In this document: positions 47,942 through 56,547 of the stretch, one piece after another
Layout of the letters: the number at the start of each line of letters is the position of its first letter
Numbering within the stretch: the first letter of the stretch is position 1
DNA from: Lysobacter sp. Root76
Lineage (GTDB): Bacteria; Pseudomonadota; Gammaproteobacteria; Xanthomonadales; Xanthomonadaceae
Direction of reading: 5' to 3'
DNA: 64,000 nt
Assembly: GCF_001428685.1 (NCBI RefSeq)
Contig: NZ_LMIK01000007.1
Location: 144,971-208,970, forward strand
Notes under the pieces: model-generated
What the model was told of the DNA's origin: nothing
What the model saw: only the letters and a program-made list of their open reading frames with translations
Database searches by the model: none
Made by a program: the position numbers and the translations under genes

Positions 47942-48499
47942 TCAATCCGCGCGCGAGCCGTCCGGGTTGTGCTCGATCATCCACAGCCCGGCCCAGAGCT
48001 TGAGATCGAGTTCGTAGCCTTCGGCGTGCTTGCGCATCAGCCACGCCGGGGCGTCGCTGCGCGCGACTTCGTGGACCACGATGTCCTCGCCGTCGACGCC
48101 GCCGCCGTCGCCGACCCGGCTCAGCTGGCGGGCGCGCACGAAGGCGATACGTTCGCTGCTCATGCCCGACGAGGTCGGGCCGGTCAGCAGCACGTCGACG
48201 CGTCCGGCCTGCCAGCCGGTTTCCTCGATCAGCTCGCGGCGCGCGGCGCTTTCCAGGGTGTCGGCGGCGTGATCGTCGCCGACCAGGCCGGCCGGCATTT
48301 CGATGGTGTGTGCGTTCAAGGGCACCCGGAACTGCTCGACGAACAGCACTTTGTCTTCCGGCGTGACCGCGACGATGATCACCGCCATGCCGTTGCCGTG
48401 GGTGCGCTCGGCGTATTCCCAACGGCCGCGGCGCATCATCCGCAGCCACTGGCCGTCGTACAGGGTTTCGACTGTTTCGTTCATCGCGGCTTCGATCAT
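47942..48499 (-). CDS. NUDIX hydrolase (ADP-ribose pyrophosphatase-like)
   Basis: 185-residue NUDIX enzyme. The Nudix box lies across GDDHAADTLESAARRELIEE and continues TGWQAG, with all conserved Glu and Gly positions. The preceding FRVPLNAHTIEMPAGLVG is typical of the NudF/NudK-like ADP-sugar or ADP-ribose pyrophosphatases. The start could be ATG 48499 or ATG 48484. It is 29 bp downstream of the exonuclease gene, in the same direction. The substrate is inferred at subfamily level only. Confidence 0.92.
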   Translation of the reverse strand: MIEAAMNETVETLYDGQWLRMMRRGRWEYAERTHGNGMAVIIVAVTPEDKVLFVEQFRVPLNAHTIEMPAGLVGDDHAADTLESAARRELIEETGWQAGRVDVLLTGPTSSGMSSERIAFVRARQLSRVGDGGGVDGEDIVVHEVARSDAPAWLMRKHAEGYELDLKLWAGLWMIEHNPDGSRAD

Positions 48500-48528
48500 G
48501 GCGCGTCCAGGCGTTCGTTCGTCCGATG

Positions 48529-49455
48529 CTACGACGGAAGCGATGACGTCGCGAAGTCCAGGCCGGCGGCTTCGTGCAGGCGGCGCCGGGTCATGGGGCC
48601 GAAGCGCAAGGATTCGCATAGGGCCAGCAGCTCCGGCGCCAGGCCGCGGCCGCGCTGGAACGCGGCGATGCCGTCGCCCAGCGGCGCGTCCAGGGCGATG
48701 GTGGTCAGGCGCCGGCACAACAGCGCCTGTTCGCGGTGTTCGCGCAGGCGCGCGGCCGCGCTGGCGGCGCCGCGCACGCGCAGGAACGGCACTTCCTCGA
48801 CCCGCGCCAGCAAGGCGTCCAGGGTGCCGAAGTGGTTCAACAGCGCGGCCGCGGTTTTTGCGCCGATGCCGGGCACACCGGGGATGTTGTCGACCGCATC
48901 GCCGGTCAGGGCCAGGTAGTCGGCGATCTGGCGCGCTTCCACGCCGTGCCGCGCCGGCACTCCGGCCGCGTTCCAGCGCTGGCCGCGGGCGTAGTCCCAC
49001 TGTTCGTCGGCCTCGTCCAGCAACTGCGACAGGTCCTTGTCGGCCGAGACGATCACGCCGCGGTAGCCCTGCAGACGCATCGTCGCCAGGGCGGTGCCGA
49101 TCAGGTCGTCGGCCTCGTACTCGCTGTGGGCCAGCACCGGCAGGCCGAGCGCGCGGCACAGCGACTTGCAGTGCTCGAACTGGCGCTTGAGCTCCTGCGG
49201 CGCAGGATCGCGGTTGGCCTTGTAGGCCGGGTAGATGGCGTTGCGGAAGCACGAGTCCAGGGCTTCGTCGAAGGCGATCGCGATGTGGCGCGGGCGTTCG
49301 CGTTCGATCAGTTCGGCCAGGAAGCGGGCGAAGCCGTGTACCGCGTTGGTCGGCCAGCCTTCGGCGTCCTCGAATTCGTTGGGCATCGAGTGCCAGGCGC
49401 GGAACACGTAGAGGCTGGCGTCGACCAGGTACAGCGGCGGGCGCGCGGCGCTCAT
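48529..49455 (-). CDS. 5'-3' exonuclease / flap endonuclease (Xni/ExoIX-like)
   Basis: 308-residue homologue of the 5'-nuclease domain of DNA polymerase I, without a polymerase domain. Acidic metal-binding residues are visible in YLVDASLYVFRAWH, IAIAFDEALDS, SEYEADDLIGT and VSADKDLSQLL, and the H3TH motif in LTGDAVDNIPGVPGIGAKTA. It removes RNA primers or flaps in replication and repair. The start ATG overlaps the nitroreductase stop (ATGA). Confidence 0.93.
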   Translation of the reverse strand: MSAARPPLYLVDASLYVFRAWHSMPNEFEDAEGWPTNAVHGFARFLAELIERERPRHIAIAFDEALDSCFRNAIYPAYKANRDPAPQELKRQFEHCKSLCRALGLPVLAHSEYEADDLIGTALATMRLQGYRGVIVSADKDLSQLLDEADEQWDYARGQRWNAAGVPARHGVEARQIADYLALTGDAVDNIPGVPGIGAKTAAALLNHFGTLDALLARVEEVPFLRVRGAASAAARLREHREQALLCRRLTTIALDAPLGDGIAAFQRGRGLAPELLALCESLRFGPMTRRRLHEAAGLDFATSSLPS

Positions 49456-50057
49456 GCCGGAGCCCAGGCGGACAGCAAGGCGAGCGGGTCGGGGCGTTCG
49501 CGCTCGGGCACGTCGAGCTTGGGGGTGCCGATATGGATGAAGCCGGCCACGCGCTCGTCCGCGCCCAGGCCGAACCAGTCCGCGACCTGCGGATCGTAGG
49601 CCGGCCAGCCGGTCAGCCAGACCGCGCCGAAGCCCAGCGCCTGCGCGGCCTGGAGCAGGGCGAAGCAGACGCAGCCGGCGGTGAGCAGGCGCTCCTGCTC
49701 GGGGATCTTCTCGTCCGGGCCCAGGCGCGCGACCACCACCACTATTAAAGGAGCGTGCGAAAAGCGGCCGCGGTCCTTCTCGACCGCGGCGTCGCCGGCG
49801 TCGGGGTCGCGTTCCTGGCCGCGCGCGGCCAGGCGCTCGCCGAGCGCATGGCGGGCGTCGCCGCGGATGCTGAGAAAGCGGAACGGCACGCGCTTGCCGT
49901 GGTCCGGCACCCGTACCGCCGAACGCAGCATGCGCTCCAGCTGGCGCTGGTCCGGGCCCGGTTCGGTCAGCTGCTTGGCCGGCACCGAGCGGCGAGTGTC
50001 CAGAGCCGCTAACGCTTTTTCGGTTTCAGGGAGGAAGTTGGGATCGATTCGGGACAT
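49452..50057 (-). CDS. nitroreductase-family flavoprotein (YdjA/RutE-like)
   Basis: FMN-dependent oxidoreductase of the nitroreductase fold, 201 residues. It has TRRSVPAKQLTEPGP at the N terminus (the RRS phosphate-binding motif), VPDHGKRVPFRFLSI, a central helix LLTAGCVCFALLQAAQALG, and the GFIHIGTPKLDVPERERPD C terminus typical of the YdjA subgroup. Nitroaromatic or quinone reduction is plausible. It is the first gene of a three-gene unit with the exonuclease and NUDIX genes. Confidence 0.9.
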   Translation of the reverse strand: MSRIDPNFLPETEKALAALDTRRSVPAKQLTEPGPDQRQLERMLRSAVRVPDHGKRVPFRFLSIRGDARHALGERLAARGQERDPDAGDAAVEKDRGRFSHAPLIVVVVARLGPDEKIPEQERLLTAGCVCFALLQAAQALGFGAVWLTGWPAYDPQVADWFGLGADERVAGFIHIGTPKLDVPERERPDPLALLSAWAPA

Positions 50058-50206
50058 TAGTCACAAAAGCCTATTTTGTGTGTGCATTCGCTGTCGTATC
50101 TTGCCACTATGCTGTTGCCAACTGCCTAAAAACGGCAGGTTCGGTCCACACGGTCCAAAGCGTCCAAAGCACGATTCAAGCCCATCCGGGAACAGGGGAA
50201 CACGCA

Positions 50207-52501
50207 GTGTCCGGTCACCTGCACGGCGTAGCTCAAGGCACGCGTACCGATCCCTTGCGCATGCTCGAGGAGATCAAGCGCCTGGCGTTGGAGCATCTGG
50301 GCGGCCTGCCCGGAACCCTGTACGGCCCGATCGAGGACGCCATGAAGGTGGACTCGCTGAAGGGCGACGGCAAGAACCATCAATACGAAGAACAAGCCGC
50401 ATTGTGGGTACTGCGGCAGCATCAGGCTACCCATGTGATGGCGTTCCGCCAGCAGGTGGCCAAGGGCTTCGACGAATTCCGCGCCCTGCGCATCCGCAGC
50501 GGCGGCGAAGTGCCGATGCGGCTGGTGGACGAGAACCAGCTCGAGTTCGACCTGGCCGGCGAGCGCCTGACCGAGTCCCTGTGCGGCCGCTACGCGCGCC
50601 CGCTGGACATGGTCCAGGGCCGCTTGCTCGCGGTCTCCGAGGCCATGCACCTGGCACCCGGCCCTAATCCGATCGGCCCGCAGCGCCTGGTCGCGGCCTT
50701 CGTCGAGACCTTCGTCGACGCGCAGCTGCCCGAGCCGCTGCGCGCACGCCTGTTCCGCCAGTACGAATACGAGCTGGCGCGCCTGCTGGGCGACCTGTAC
50801 GGCCGGGTCAACACCCTGCTGTCCAGCAACGGCTACGGGGTCGGGATGGGTCCGAGCCTGAGCCCGAAGCCGCCGCGCGAGACGGTCCGCGAGCGCGGCT
50901 ACGGCGACTTCGATCCGAATCACGGCGCGGGCTTTGGGGAGCCTGCGCCGAACGCCAACGCGTACGGCGCGTATGGCGGCGCGTCCCCCGGTTCCGCGCC
51001 GAACGGCGGCCATGCCGCCCAACACGAACCCCAACGTCCGCCGATGTCGCCCAGCGATATCGCGGCCATGGCCAGTGAGCTCGCCGATTTGCGCAGTCAA
51101 TTGCATGCCTGGCGCGAAGGACTGATGCGGTCCGACGCCGTCCCCCACGCCCATGCCCCGCAACGCACGATGGCCCCGCGCCGCGAGCTGCGCATCGACG
51201 AAGTCGTCAGCGTCGCCTCGCTGCTGCAAGCCGAACCGCCGGACGCGTTCGCGCGCGCCCTGGCCGTGTCCGGGCGCCTGGGCGAGAGCATCCGCGACCA
51301 TCTGCACGATGGTGCGCGGCGGCTCGGCCTGAATCCCGACCAGACTTGCTTCAGCGCCGAAGAGGACGACGCGATCGACCTGGTCGCGCTGCTGTTCGAT
51401 TCGCTGTTCCGCAACCACGCCCTGCAGGACCGCGCGCGCCGCTTGTATGCGCGCCTGGTGCTGCCTTACGTCAAGGTCGCACTGACCGACAACGAAGTGT
51501 TCGTGAAGCGCGAACACCCGGCGCGCCGTCTGCTCGATGCCATCACCGAAGCCTGCGAAGGCAACGACGGCGAGACCCCGCAGGACCGCGAGCTGCTGGA
51601 CCGCGCCACCGAGATCTCGCAGCGGATCGTCGCCGACTACAACGAAGACGTGGCCGTGTTCGAAATGGCCCACGCCGAACTCGACGCACTGCTGTCGCAG
51701 CAGCGGCGCCGGGTCGAGCTGCAGGAGCAGCGCGCGGCCAAGGCCACCTACGGCCGCGAGCGCCTCGGCGCGGCGCGCAGCCAGGCCGACAGCGCCCTGC
51801 GCGAGCGTCTGGCCGAACCGCCGCTGACCCAGGCCGTGGCCGATTTCCTCGCCATGCCCTGGCGCCATCACCTGGTCCAGACCCTGCTGCGCGAAGGCGG
51901 CGAAGCGCGCCGCGACGAAGCCCTGTCGCTGGGCGACGCCCTGATCGAAGCCGATCGCCTGGCCGCCGAGCAGCGCGGCCGCGAACTGGCCGATCGCCTG
52001 ATCGCGCTGCAACCGCTGATCGTGCAGTGCCTGGCCAGCTCCGGCCTGGACGACAGCGCCGCCCAGCACGGCATGGCCGGACTGGTGCGGGCCCTGGCGA
52101 CGCCGGATTCGGCGCGCCGCACGCGCCCGGCCTCGCCGCTGCCCGCGGCCGAGGACGAAGCCGTCGAGGAAACCCGTCGCTACCTGCCGCCGGGCAAGGA
52201 CGTATCCCAGCACGATCCGGTCCTGGCCGAGCGCATGCGCGGCCTGGATCCGGGTGACTGGCTGCGCCTGACCGACCTGCAGGGCGAGCAGATCGCGGCC
52301 AAGGTGGCCTGGGTCAGCCCGCTGACCTCGCGCTACCTGCTGGTCAACCGCCGCGGCCTGCGCGTGTTCGCGGCCTCGCCGGAAGAACTGGCGATCCTGG
52401 CCGGCGAAGGCCGGCTCAGCATCGGTGCCGAGCGCAACGCCTTCGACGAGGCCATGCGTCAGGTCCGCCGCCATCTGGATCGCGCGGTCGGCCATCGGTA
52501 A
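50207..52501 (+). CDS. DUF1631-family protein
   Basis: 764-residue cytosolic protein of the DUF1631 family, a xanthomonad/pseudomonad group of undefined function. GTG 50207 is chosen because AGGGGA (50194-50199) lies 7 bases before it; an in-frame start at 50078 is possible. The body is long and helical with a Gly/Pro/Asn-rich linker around 225-285. The last 90 residues (WLRLTDLQGEQIAAKVAWVS, then RYLLVNRRGLRVFAASPEEL) look like a PilZ-type beta-barrel, which could link it to cyclic di-GMP; this is inference. Its final 47 bases are copied in the adjacent tandem repeat. Confidence 0.85.
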   Translation: MSGHLHGVAQGTRTDPLRMLEEIKRLALEHLGGLPGTLYGPIEDAMKVDSLKGDGKNHQYEEQAALWVLRQHQATHVMAFRQQVAKGFDEFRALRIRSGGEVPMRLVDENQLEFDLAGERLTESLCGRYARPLDMVQGRLLAVSEAMHLAPGPNPIGPQRLVAAFVETFVDAQLPEPLRARLFRQYEYELARLLGDLYGRVNTLLSSNGYGVGMGPSLSPKPPRETVRERGYGDFDPNHGAGFGEPAPNANAYGAYGGASPGSAPNGGHAAQHEPQRPPMSPSDIAAMASELADLRSQLHAWREGLMRSDAVPHAHAPQRTMAPRRELRIDEVVSVASLLQAEPPDAFARALAVSGRLGESIRDHLHDGARRLGLNPDQTCFSAEEDDAIDLVALLFDSLFRNHALQDRARRLYARLVLPYVKVALTDNEVFVKREHPARRLLDAITEACEGNDGETPQDRELLDRATEISQRIVADYNEDVAVFEMAHAELDALLSQQRRRVELQEQRAAKATYGRERLGAARSQADSALRERLAEPPLTQAVADFLAMPWRHHLVQTLLREGGEARRDEALSLGDALIEADRLAAEQRGRELADRLIALQPLIVQCLASSGLDDSAAQHGMAGLVRALATPDSARRTRPASPLPAAEDEAVEETRRYLPPGKDVSQHDPVLAERMRGLDPGDWLRLTDLQGEQIAAKVAWVSPLTSRYLLVNRRGLRVFAASPEELAILAGEGRLSIGAERNAFDEAMRQVRRHLDRAVGHR

Positions 52502-52923
52502 AGGCTGGGAACTGGTAAAAGCAGGAAGTAGTAACGAGTGGGATGCCAGCTGCTGGGTTTCCGGGGCCGGTTGGTGGCTGGCGTTCTCACTGCTTTCCGA
52601 TTCCTCTTCTGTTCGTCCCTGTAAGAGGGGACTCCCGCCGTCGCCAGCCGTACTCCGTTCTTACTGGTTCCTGCCCCCACTAGTTCCTGCGTCAGGTCCA
52701 CCGCCATCTGGATCGCGCGGTCGGCCATCGGTAAAGGCTGGGAACTGGTAAAAGCAGGAAGTAGTAACGAGTGGGATGCCGGCTGCTGGGTTTCCGGGGC
52801 CGGTTGGTGGCTGGCTGGCGCTCTCACTGCTTTCCGATTCCTCCTCTGCTCGTCCCTGTAAGAGGGGACTCTCGCCGTCGCCAGCCGTACTCCGTTCTTA
52901 CTCGTTCCTGCCCCACTAGTTCC
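52455..52923. repeat. 233-bp tandem duplication spanning the end of the DUF1631 gene
   Basis: Unit 1 (52455-52687) and unit 2 (52688-52923) are nearly identical: differences are scattered base changes, a 4-base GGCT insertion and a one-base C deletion. Unit 1 contains the last 47 bases of the DUF1631 gene including its stop; unit 2 repeats them with one base change. The non-coding remainder (GGGAACTGGTAAAAGCAGG at its start, ACTAGTTCC at its end) is unlike the flanking coding DNA. Confidence 0.93.
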
Positions 52924-52979
52924 TAGCCTTATTCGGCTACGATGCGGCGAGACACCCATTACCGGGCATGGAGCGAAGC
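52502..52979. other. 478-bp spacer between DUF1631 gene and pntAA
   Basis: Mostly the 233-bp tandem repeat; open frames over it on the minus strand are mirror images of the repeat and show the doubling. Only about 55 bp remain between the repeat and the pntAA start for its promoter. Confidence 0.7.
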
Positions 52980-54083
52980 ATGGCGGGCATCAGCATAGGC
53001 GTTGCGAGCGAAACCGCGGCGGGCGAACGGCGCGTCGCGCTGACCCCGGAAACCTGCAAGAAGCTCGTCGCGCGCGGTGCGCGCGTGCGCGTGCAACGCG
53101 GGGCCGGTCGTGCCGCCAGCTTCGGCGACGAGGCCTACGTCCAGGCCGGCGCCGAACTCGCCGACGATGCCGCCGCCGCGCTCAACGACGCCGATTTGGT
53201 GCTGTGCGTGCAACCGCCCGACGCCGCGACCCTGGGGCGCCTGCGCGAAGGCGCGGTGCTGGTCGGCTCGCTCGCGCCGCAGGCCGATGCCGCGCGCGGC
53301 GAAGCGATCAGCGCGCGCGGACTGATCGCGTTCCCGCTGGAGCGCCTGCCGCGCACCACCCGCGCCCAGGCCATGGACGTGCTCAGCTCGCAGGCCGGCA
53401 TGGCCGGTTACAAGGCGGTGCTGATCGCCGCGCAACTGGCGCCGCGCTTCTTCCCGATGCTGACCACCGCCGCCGGCACCATCCGCCCGTCCAAGGTGCT
53501 GATCGTCGGCGCCGGCGTCGCCGGCCTGCAGGCGGTCGCCACCGCCAAGCGCCTGGGCGCGCAGGTCGAAGGTTTCGATGTCCGTCCCGAGACGCGCGAG
53601 CAGATCGAATCCCTGGGCGGCAAGTTCCTCGACCTGGGCGTCAGCGCCGCGGGCGAGGGCGGCTACGCGCGCCAGCTCACCGAGGAAGAGCGCGCCGAGC
53701 AGCAGCGCCGCCTCGGCGAACACCTGAAGAACATCGACGTGATCGTCTGCACCGCGGCCGTGCCCGGCCGTCCGGCGCCGAAGATCATCAGCGCCGCGAT
53801 GGTCGCCGGCATGAAGCCCGGCAGCGTGCTGGTCGACCTGGCCGCCGAGACCGGCGGCAATTGCGAACTCACCCGTCCGGGCGAAACCGTCGATGTCGAC
53901 GGCGTGACCATCGCCGGCCCGCTCAACCTGGCCAGCAGCGGTGCGGTCCACGCCAGCGAGATGTACGCGCGCAACGTGTTCAACTTCGTCAGCCTGTTCG
54001 TCGACGGCGGCGAACTGAAGTTCGACTGGAGCGACGAGCTGCTGGCCAAGACGGTGTGGCCGGAGCGGGCGGCCGCGGTGTGA
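52980..54083 (+). CDS. pntAA: NAD(P) transhydrogenase alpha subunit, NAD-binding part (domain I)
   Basis: Soluble NAD(H)-binding domain of the proton-translocating transhydrogenase, 367 residues. It begins IGVASETAAGERRVALTPET, has the Rossmann VLIVGAGVAGLQAVATAKRLG and the RPETREQIESLGGKFLDLG loop. ATG 52980 is preferred, with GGAG 6 bases before; ATG 52968 is an alternative. The membrane part of the alpha subunit and the beta subunit are not adjacent but 4.5 kb downstream, which is unusual. Confidence 0.94.
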   Translation: MAGISIGVASETAAGERRVALTPETCKKLVARGARVRVQRGAGRAASFGDEAYVQAGAELADDAAAALNDADLVLCVQPPDAATLGRLREGAVLVGSLAPQADAARGEAISARGLIAFPLERLPRTTRAQAMDVLSSQAGMAGYKAVLIAAQLAPRFFPMLTTAAGTIRPSKVLIVGAGVAGLQAVATAKRLGAQVEGFDVRPETREQIESLGGKFLDLGVSAAGEGGYARQLTEEERAEQQRRLGEHLKNIDVIVCTAAVPGRPAPKIISAAMVAGMKPGSVLVDLAAETGGNCELTRPGETVDVDGVTIAGPLNLASSGAVHASEMYARNVFNFVSLFVDGGELKFDWSDELLAKTVWPERAAAV

Positions 54084-54595
54084 ATTCCGCGACTCCGGAC
54101 CAGGCCTCGTTCGAGGTCCGATTCCGCTACAGCTTTTGGGACCGGCTCCGCTCCGGCCTGGTGATGTCGTTCCAGACCCCTTGGGGCGCCCTGACTTTCC
54201 TGGCGTTCCCCTTGGCTGCGTTGGCACTGCTGTCGCTCTACTGGTACGAAGGCCTGCCGATCGGTGGGCTTTTCGTGGTCTCGATCGCGGCTGCGATGTC
54301 CTTCCCGTTGTTGTTGCAGGCCTGCTTCGCGATCGCAGTGCACTTCTTCGGTATGCACAAGGATCGTACCTACCAGTACCACTTCGGCGACTTCGGCTTG
54401 CGGGCCTGCAGCGACGTCGAGGAATGGACGCAATCCTGGAAGGCGATCACGCGGGTGAAGCGTCAGGGCGGCTTCTTGCTGCTGTTTTTCTCGCGCGGCC
54501 GCGCGCATTGCCTGCCCTCTCGACAGCTGCAGCAGCAAGGGGCCCTGGAGCCGATCCTGTCCCTGGCCCGCGCGCACGGCGTCCGCGGCGCCTGA
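54080..54595 (+). CDS. small membrane protein, YcxB-like
   Basis: 171-residue protein with two close membrane helices (about 38-58 and 63-88) and a soluble C-terminal half with YQYHFGDFGLRACSDVEEWT and ITRVKRQGGFLLLFFSRGRA, a layout like the YcxB family. The start GTG 54080 overlaps the pntAA stop (GTGA), so translation is coupled to pntAA. The upstream open frame is a shadow. Function unknown. Confidence 0.82.
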   Translation: MNSATPDQASFEVRFRYSFWDRLRSGLVMSFQTPWGALTFLAFPLAALALLSLYWYEGLPIGGLFVVSIAAAMSFPLLLQACFAIAVHFFGMHKDRTYQYHFGDFGLRACSDVEEWTQSWKAITRVKRQGGFLLLFFSRGRAHCLPSRQLQQQGALEPILSLARAHGVRGA

Positions 54596-54686
54596 TCGCC
54601 TGCGGCGAGCCGCTGTTCGGCCCTCGGCTGCGCGCGCTTAACCTGGGGGTATGCATCCTGCTGGCGTCCTCTAGCGGAGCCCCGGC

Positions 54687-54953
54687 ATGGACGACGACCT
54701 CGACACGATGACGATCGAGCGATTGCGCGAGGAAGTGCGGCGCCTGCGCGCCGGCATCCGCGCCCACCGCGACAGCAGCCTGCACGAACTGTGCTGGCAC
54801 CATCCGCAGCTGTGGGAACTGCTGCCGGAGCCTACTCGGGCTGAGATCGCAGTGCCGGAGTGGCCGGCCTTCATGCGCGGCTGCGTGCGCTACCGGCAGT
54901 CGCTGGACCGGCAGCGGCCGGACGCGCCGCGGGTGGATATCGAAGCCGAGTGA
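54687..54953 (+). CDS. hypothetical small protein
   Basis: 88-residue acidic and Arg-rich protein: an N-terminal helical segment (TIERLREEVRRLRAGIRAHR) then CWHHPQLWELLPEP and VPEWPAFMRGCVRYRQSLD. It has no signal peptide or membrane helix. Similar small proteins occur in other proteobacteria, but no function is known to me. It is 91 bp after the YcxB-like gene on the same strand. Confidence 0.75.
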   Translation: MDDDLDTMTIERLREEVRRLRAGIRAHRDSSLHELCWHHPQLWELLPEPTRAEIAVPEWPAFMRGCVRYRQSLDRQRPDAPRVDIEAE

Positions 54954-54976
54954 GCCGCCTGCGCGCAGGCATCGCG

Positions 54977-55175
54977 TGCGATGGTTTGCGGAAGAGGGCG
55001 ACGATGCGGTTGTCACCGCATCCTACGGTCGTCGACGACGTGGCCGGACGCTTGTCCGCCAGGCGCTACGTAGGATGCGGTAAGCCGCAGGCGCACCGCA
55101 TCGCGCGGCGGTGGTGGTGGTGGTGCGATGGTTTCCGGAAGAGGGCGGCGATGCGGTCGCCGCCGCATCCTGCGG
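54977..55175. repeat. cluster of family 3 repeats
   Basis: At least three copies or fragments: GATGCGGTTGTCACCGCATC (about 55003), GTAGGATGCGGTAAGCCGCA (about 55070) and GATGCGGTCGCCGCCGCATC (about 55150). A flanking motif GCGATGGTTTxCGGAAGAGGG (x is G or C) appears twice (about 54978 and 55126), so a composite unit of roughly 150 bp seems to have been duplicated. Confidence 0.8.
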
Positions 55176-55200
55176 GTCGAACGCGGCTCGATCCGCCGCG

Positions 55201-55803
55201 CTACGCAGCCTTCAAGCGATCAGTCGACAGTTTCGCGATACGCCAGAACAGGCTCGCATCGCCAGCGGCCCGAGCGGAGAGCATCGCGCCGTGGATGGAT
55301 GCCATGAAAACGTCCGCTTCGGCGGCCGGCGTTTCGGTCAAACGCATCGTGCCCGTCGCCGCGCCTTCTTCCATGGTCGCGGCCAGCCAGGCCTGTAGGT
55401 CGTGGAAGTGGCCCATGACCTGATCGGCGACCTCGACGGGAATCGCCGGGAGTTCCGCGGCGAGCAGCGCGCAGATGCAGATGGGCGGGTTGGCGTCCTG
55501 GATGCATTCGGCCCAGTAGCGGCTGTAGGCGACCAGCCGCGCGAACGGATCGGGGATCGATTGCTGCAGCGACTGCAGGCCCTGGCGCATCGCGGCGCGG
55601 TGCAGGGCGACCGTCGCGGTGACCAGGTCCGCCTTGGCGGGAAAGTGATGATGGATGCTGGCTTTCCTGACGTTCACCGACTCGGCGATGTCCGCGTAGC
55701 TGAAGCCGTTGTATCCGCCCAAGGCCAGCAGCTCATTGGTGCGGCGAATGATCTGCTGGGCCTTCGGCGAATACGTCGCCTGCGATTCGGTTGCTGCCGT
55801 CAT
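55201..55803 (-). CDS. TetR/AcrR-family transcriptional regulator
   Basis: 200-residue regulator from ATG 55803 (ATG 55839 is a longer alternative). The N-terminal helix-turn-helix is NGFSYADIAESVNVRKASIHHHF, seen as YADIAESVNVRKASIHHHFP (about residues 34-53), followed by a helical ligand-binding domain with several Cys (NPPICICALLAAEL). It lies 7 bp after the membrane-protein gene, so the two form an operon; an 18-bp palindrome upstream is a likely self-operator. Confidence 0.92.
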   Translation of the reverse strand: MTAATESQATYSPKAQQIIRRTNELLALGGYNGFSYADIAESVNVRKASIHHHFPAKADLVTATVALHRAAMRQGLQSLQQSIPDPFARLVAYSRYWAECIQDANPPICICALLAAELPAIPVEVADQVMGHFHDLQAWLAATMEEGAATGTMRLTETPAAEADVFMASIHGAMLSARAAGDASLFWRIAKLSTDRLKAA

Positions 55804-55810
55804 CGATCGC

Positions 55811-56287
55811 TCATCGGGTTCGTTGCTTGTATAGCGCACGCATCTGCAAAGGGACGCCCACGATCAGCGCCAACAGCACGAGGCCCTGGACGCTCAGCAG
55901 CAAGGGATCCTTCAGATCGGTAACCAGCGGGTCGCCGACAGGGAGCCTGCGCAAGCTTTCCGTCACCGTGGGCACCATCAGCAGGAACACGCTGAGGCTC
56001 AGCGAAACGGTCTGGAAGTAGATCCAGGGCCGCTGTGCGGGCCGCCACTTGGCCAGACCGTAGCCGGTCAGCAGTACCACCAGCGTGACGGTGGCCAGGA
56101 TCAGGCTGACCGGCTGCTGCGCGATCGGATACACCGTCAGCGCGCCCAGCAGCATGAACCAGAAATAGGCGCGCCCCGGTGTCGTCTCCGGAGCGATCCG
56201 TCCGTACTTCAGCAGCATGTAGGCCGCGAGCGGAATCGCCGGGAGGCTTCCCAGCGTGTGCAGCCAGCCGATCGGTGAAATACCCAT
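55811..56287 (-). CDS. four-helix membrane protein (DUF2306-like)
   Basis: 158-residue protein with about four transmembrane helices, beginning PIGWLHTLGSLPAIPLAAYM and a KYGR motif after helix 1, which resembles DUF2306/heme-type small membrane families by pattern only. It is the first gene of the operon with the TetR regulator, whose operator-like palindrome lies 33 bp upstream. Probably regulated by, and functionally linked to, that regulator. Confidence 0.82.
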   Translation of the reverse strand: MGISPIGWLHTLGSLPAIPLAAYMLLKYGRIAPETTPGRAYFWFMLLGALTVYPIAQQPVSLILATVTLVVLLTGYGLAKWRPAQRPWIYFQTVSLSLSVFLLMVPTVTESLRRLPVGDPLVTDLKDPLLLSVQGLVLLALIVGVPLQMRALYKQRTR

Positions 56288-56319
56288 GTGACGGTCCGCT
56301 TTGATGAGGTGTCGTCAAT

Positions 56320-56337
56320 CTACCAACTAGTAGGTAG
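56320..56337. promoter_or_regulatory. 18-bp palindrome, likely TetR operator
   Basis: CTACCAACTAGTAGGTAG: left CTACC mirrors right GGTAG and the centre ACTAGT is itself palindromic; only one position pair is broken. It sits 33 bp upstream of the DUF2306-like gene and its TetR regulator. Confidence 0.7.
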
Positions 56338-56547
56338 GCTCGTCAACGGGCCTCACTGATCGCCGGACCGGGCGGTTTTCTGGTGTCGATGCCGTGCGCA
56401 CGCCGCTGAGCGACGCGCGACCGATTCCTCATCCCTGCCAGGCGCGTGTCCCGTGATTCAGCGCCGTGCCGCGGGCGCGCCGGCGAGCGGGGTACGGACA
56501 TTCCGCGTGCGTCGGCGCAACAGGCTTCGAGGCCGCGTCGCCGCCGC

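Noticed and set aside
50126-52495. 789-residue minus-strand open frame over the DUF1631 gene
   Set aside because: Mirror of a coding frame with a good ribosome site; the antisense product lacks recognised features.
52459-52959. 166-residue minus-strand open frame with an internal duplication
   Set aside because: The apparent protein repeat is only the 233-bp DNA duplication read in reverse; no ribosome site or domain.
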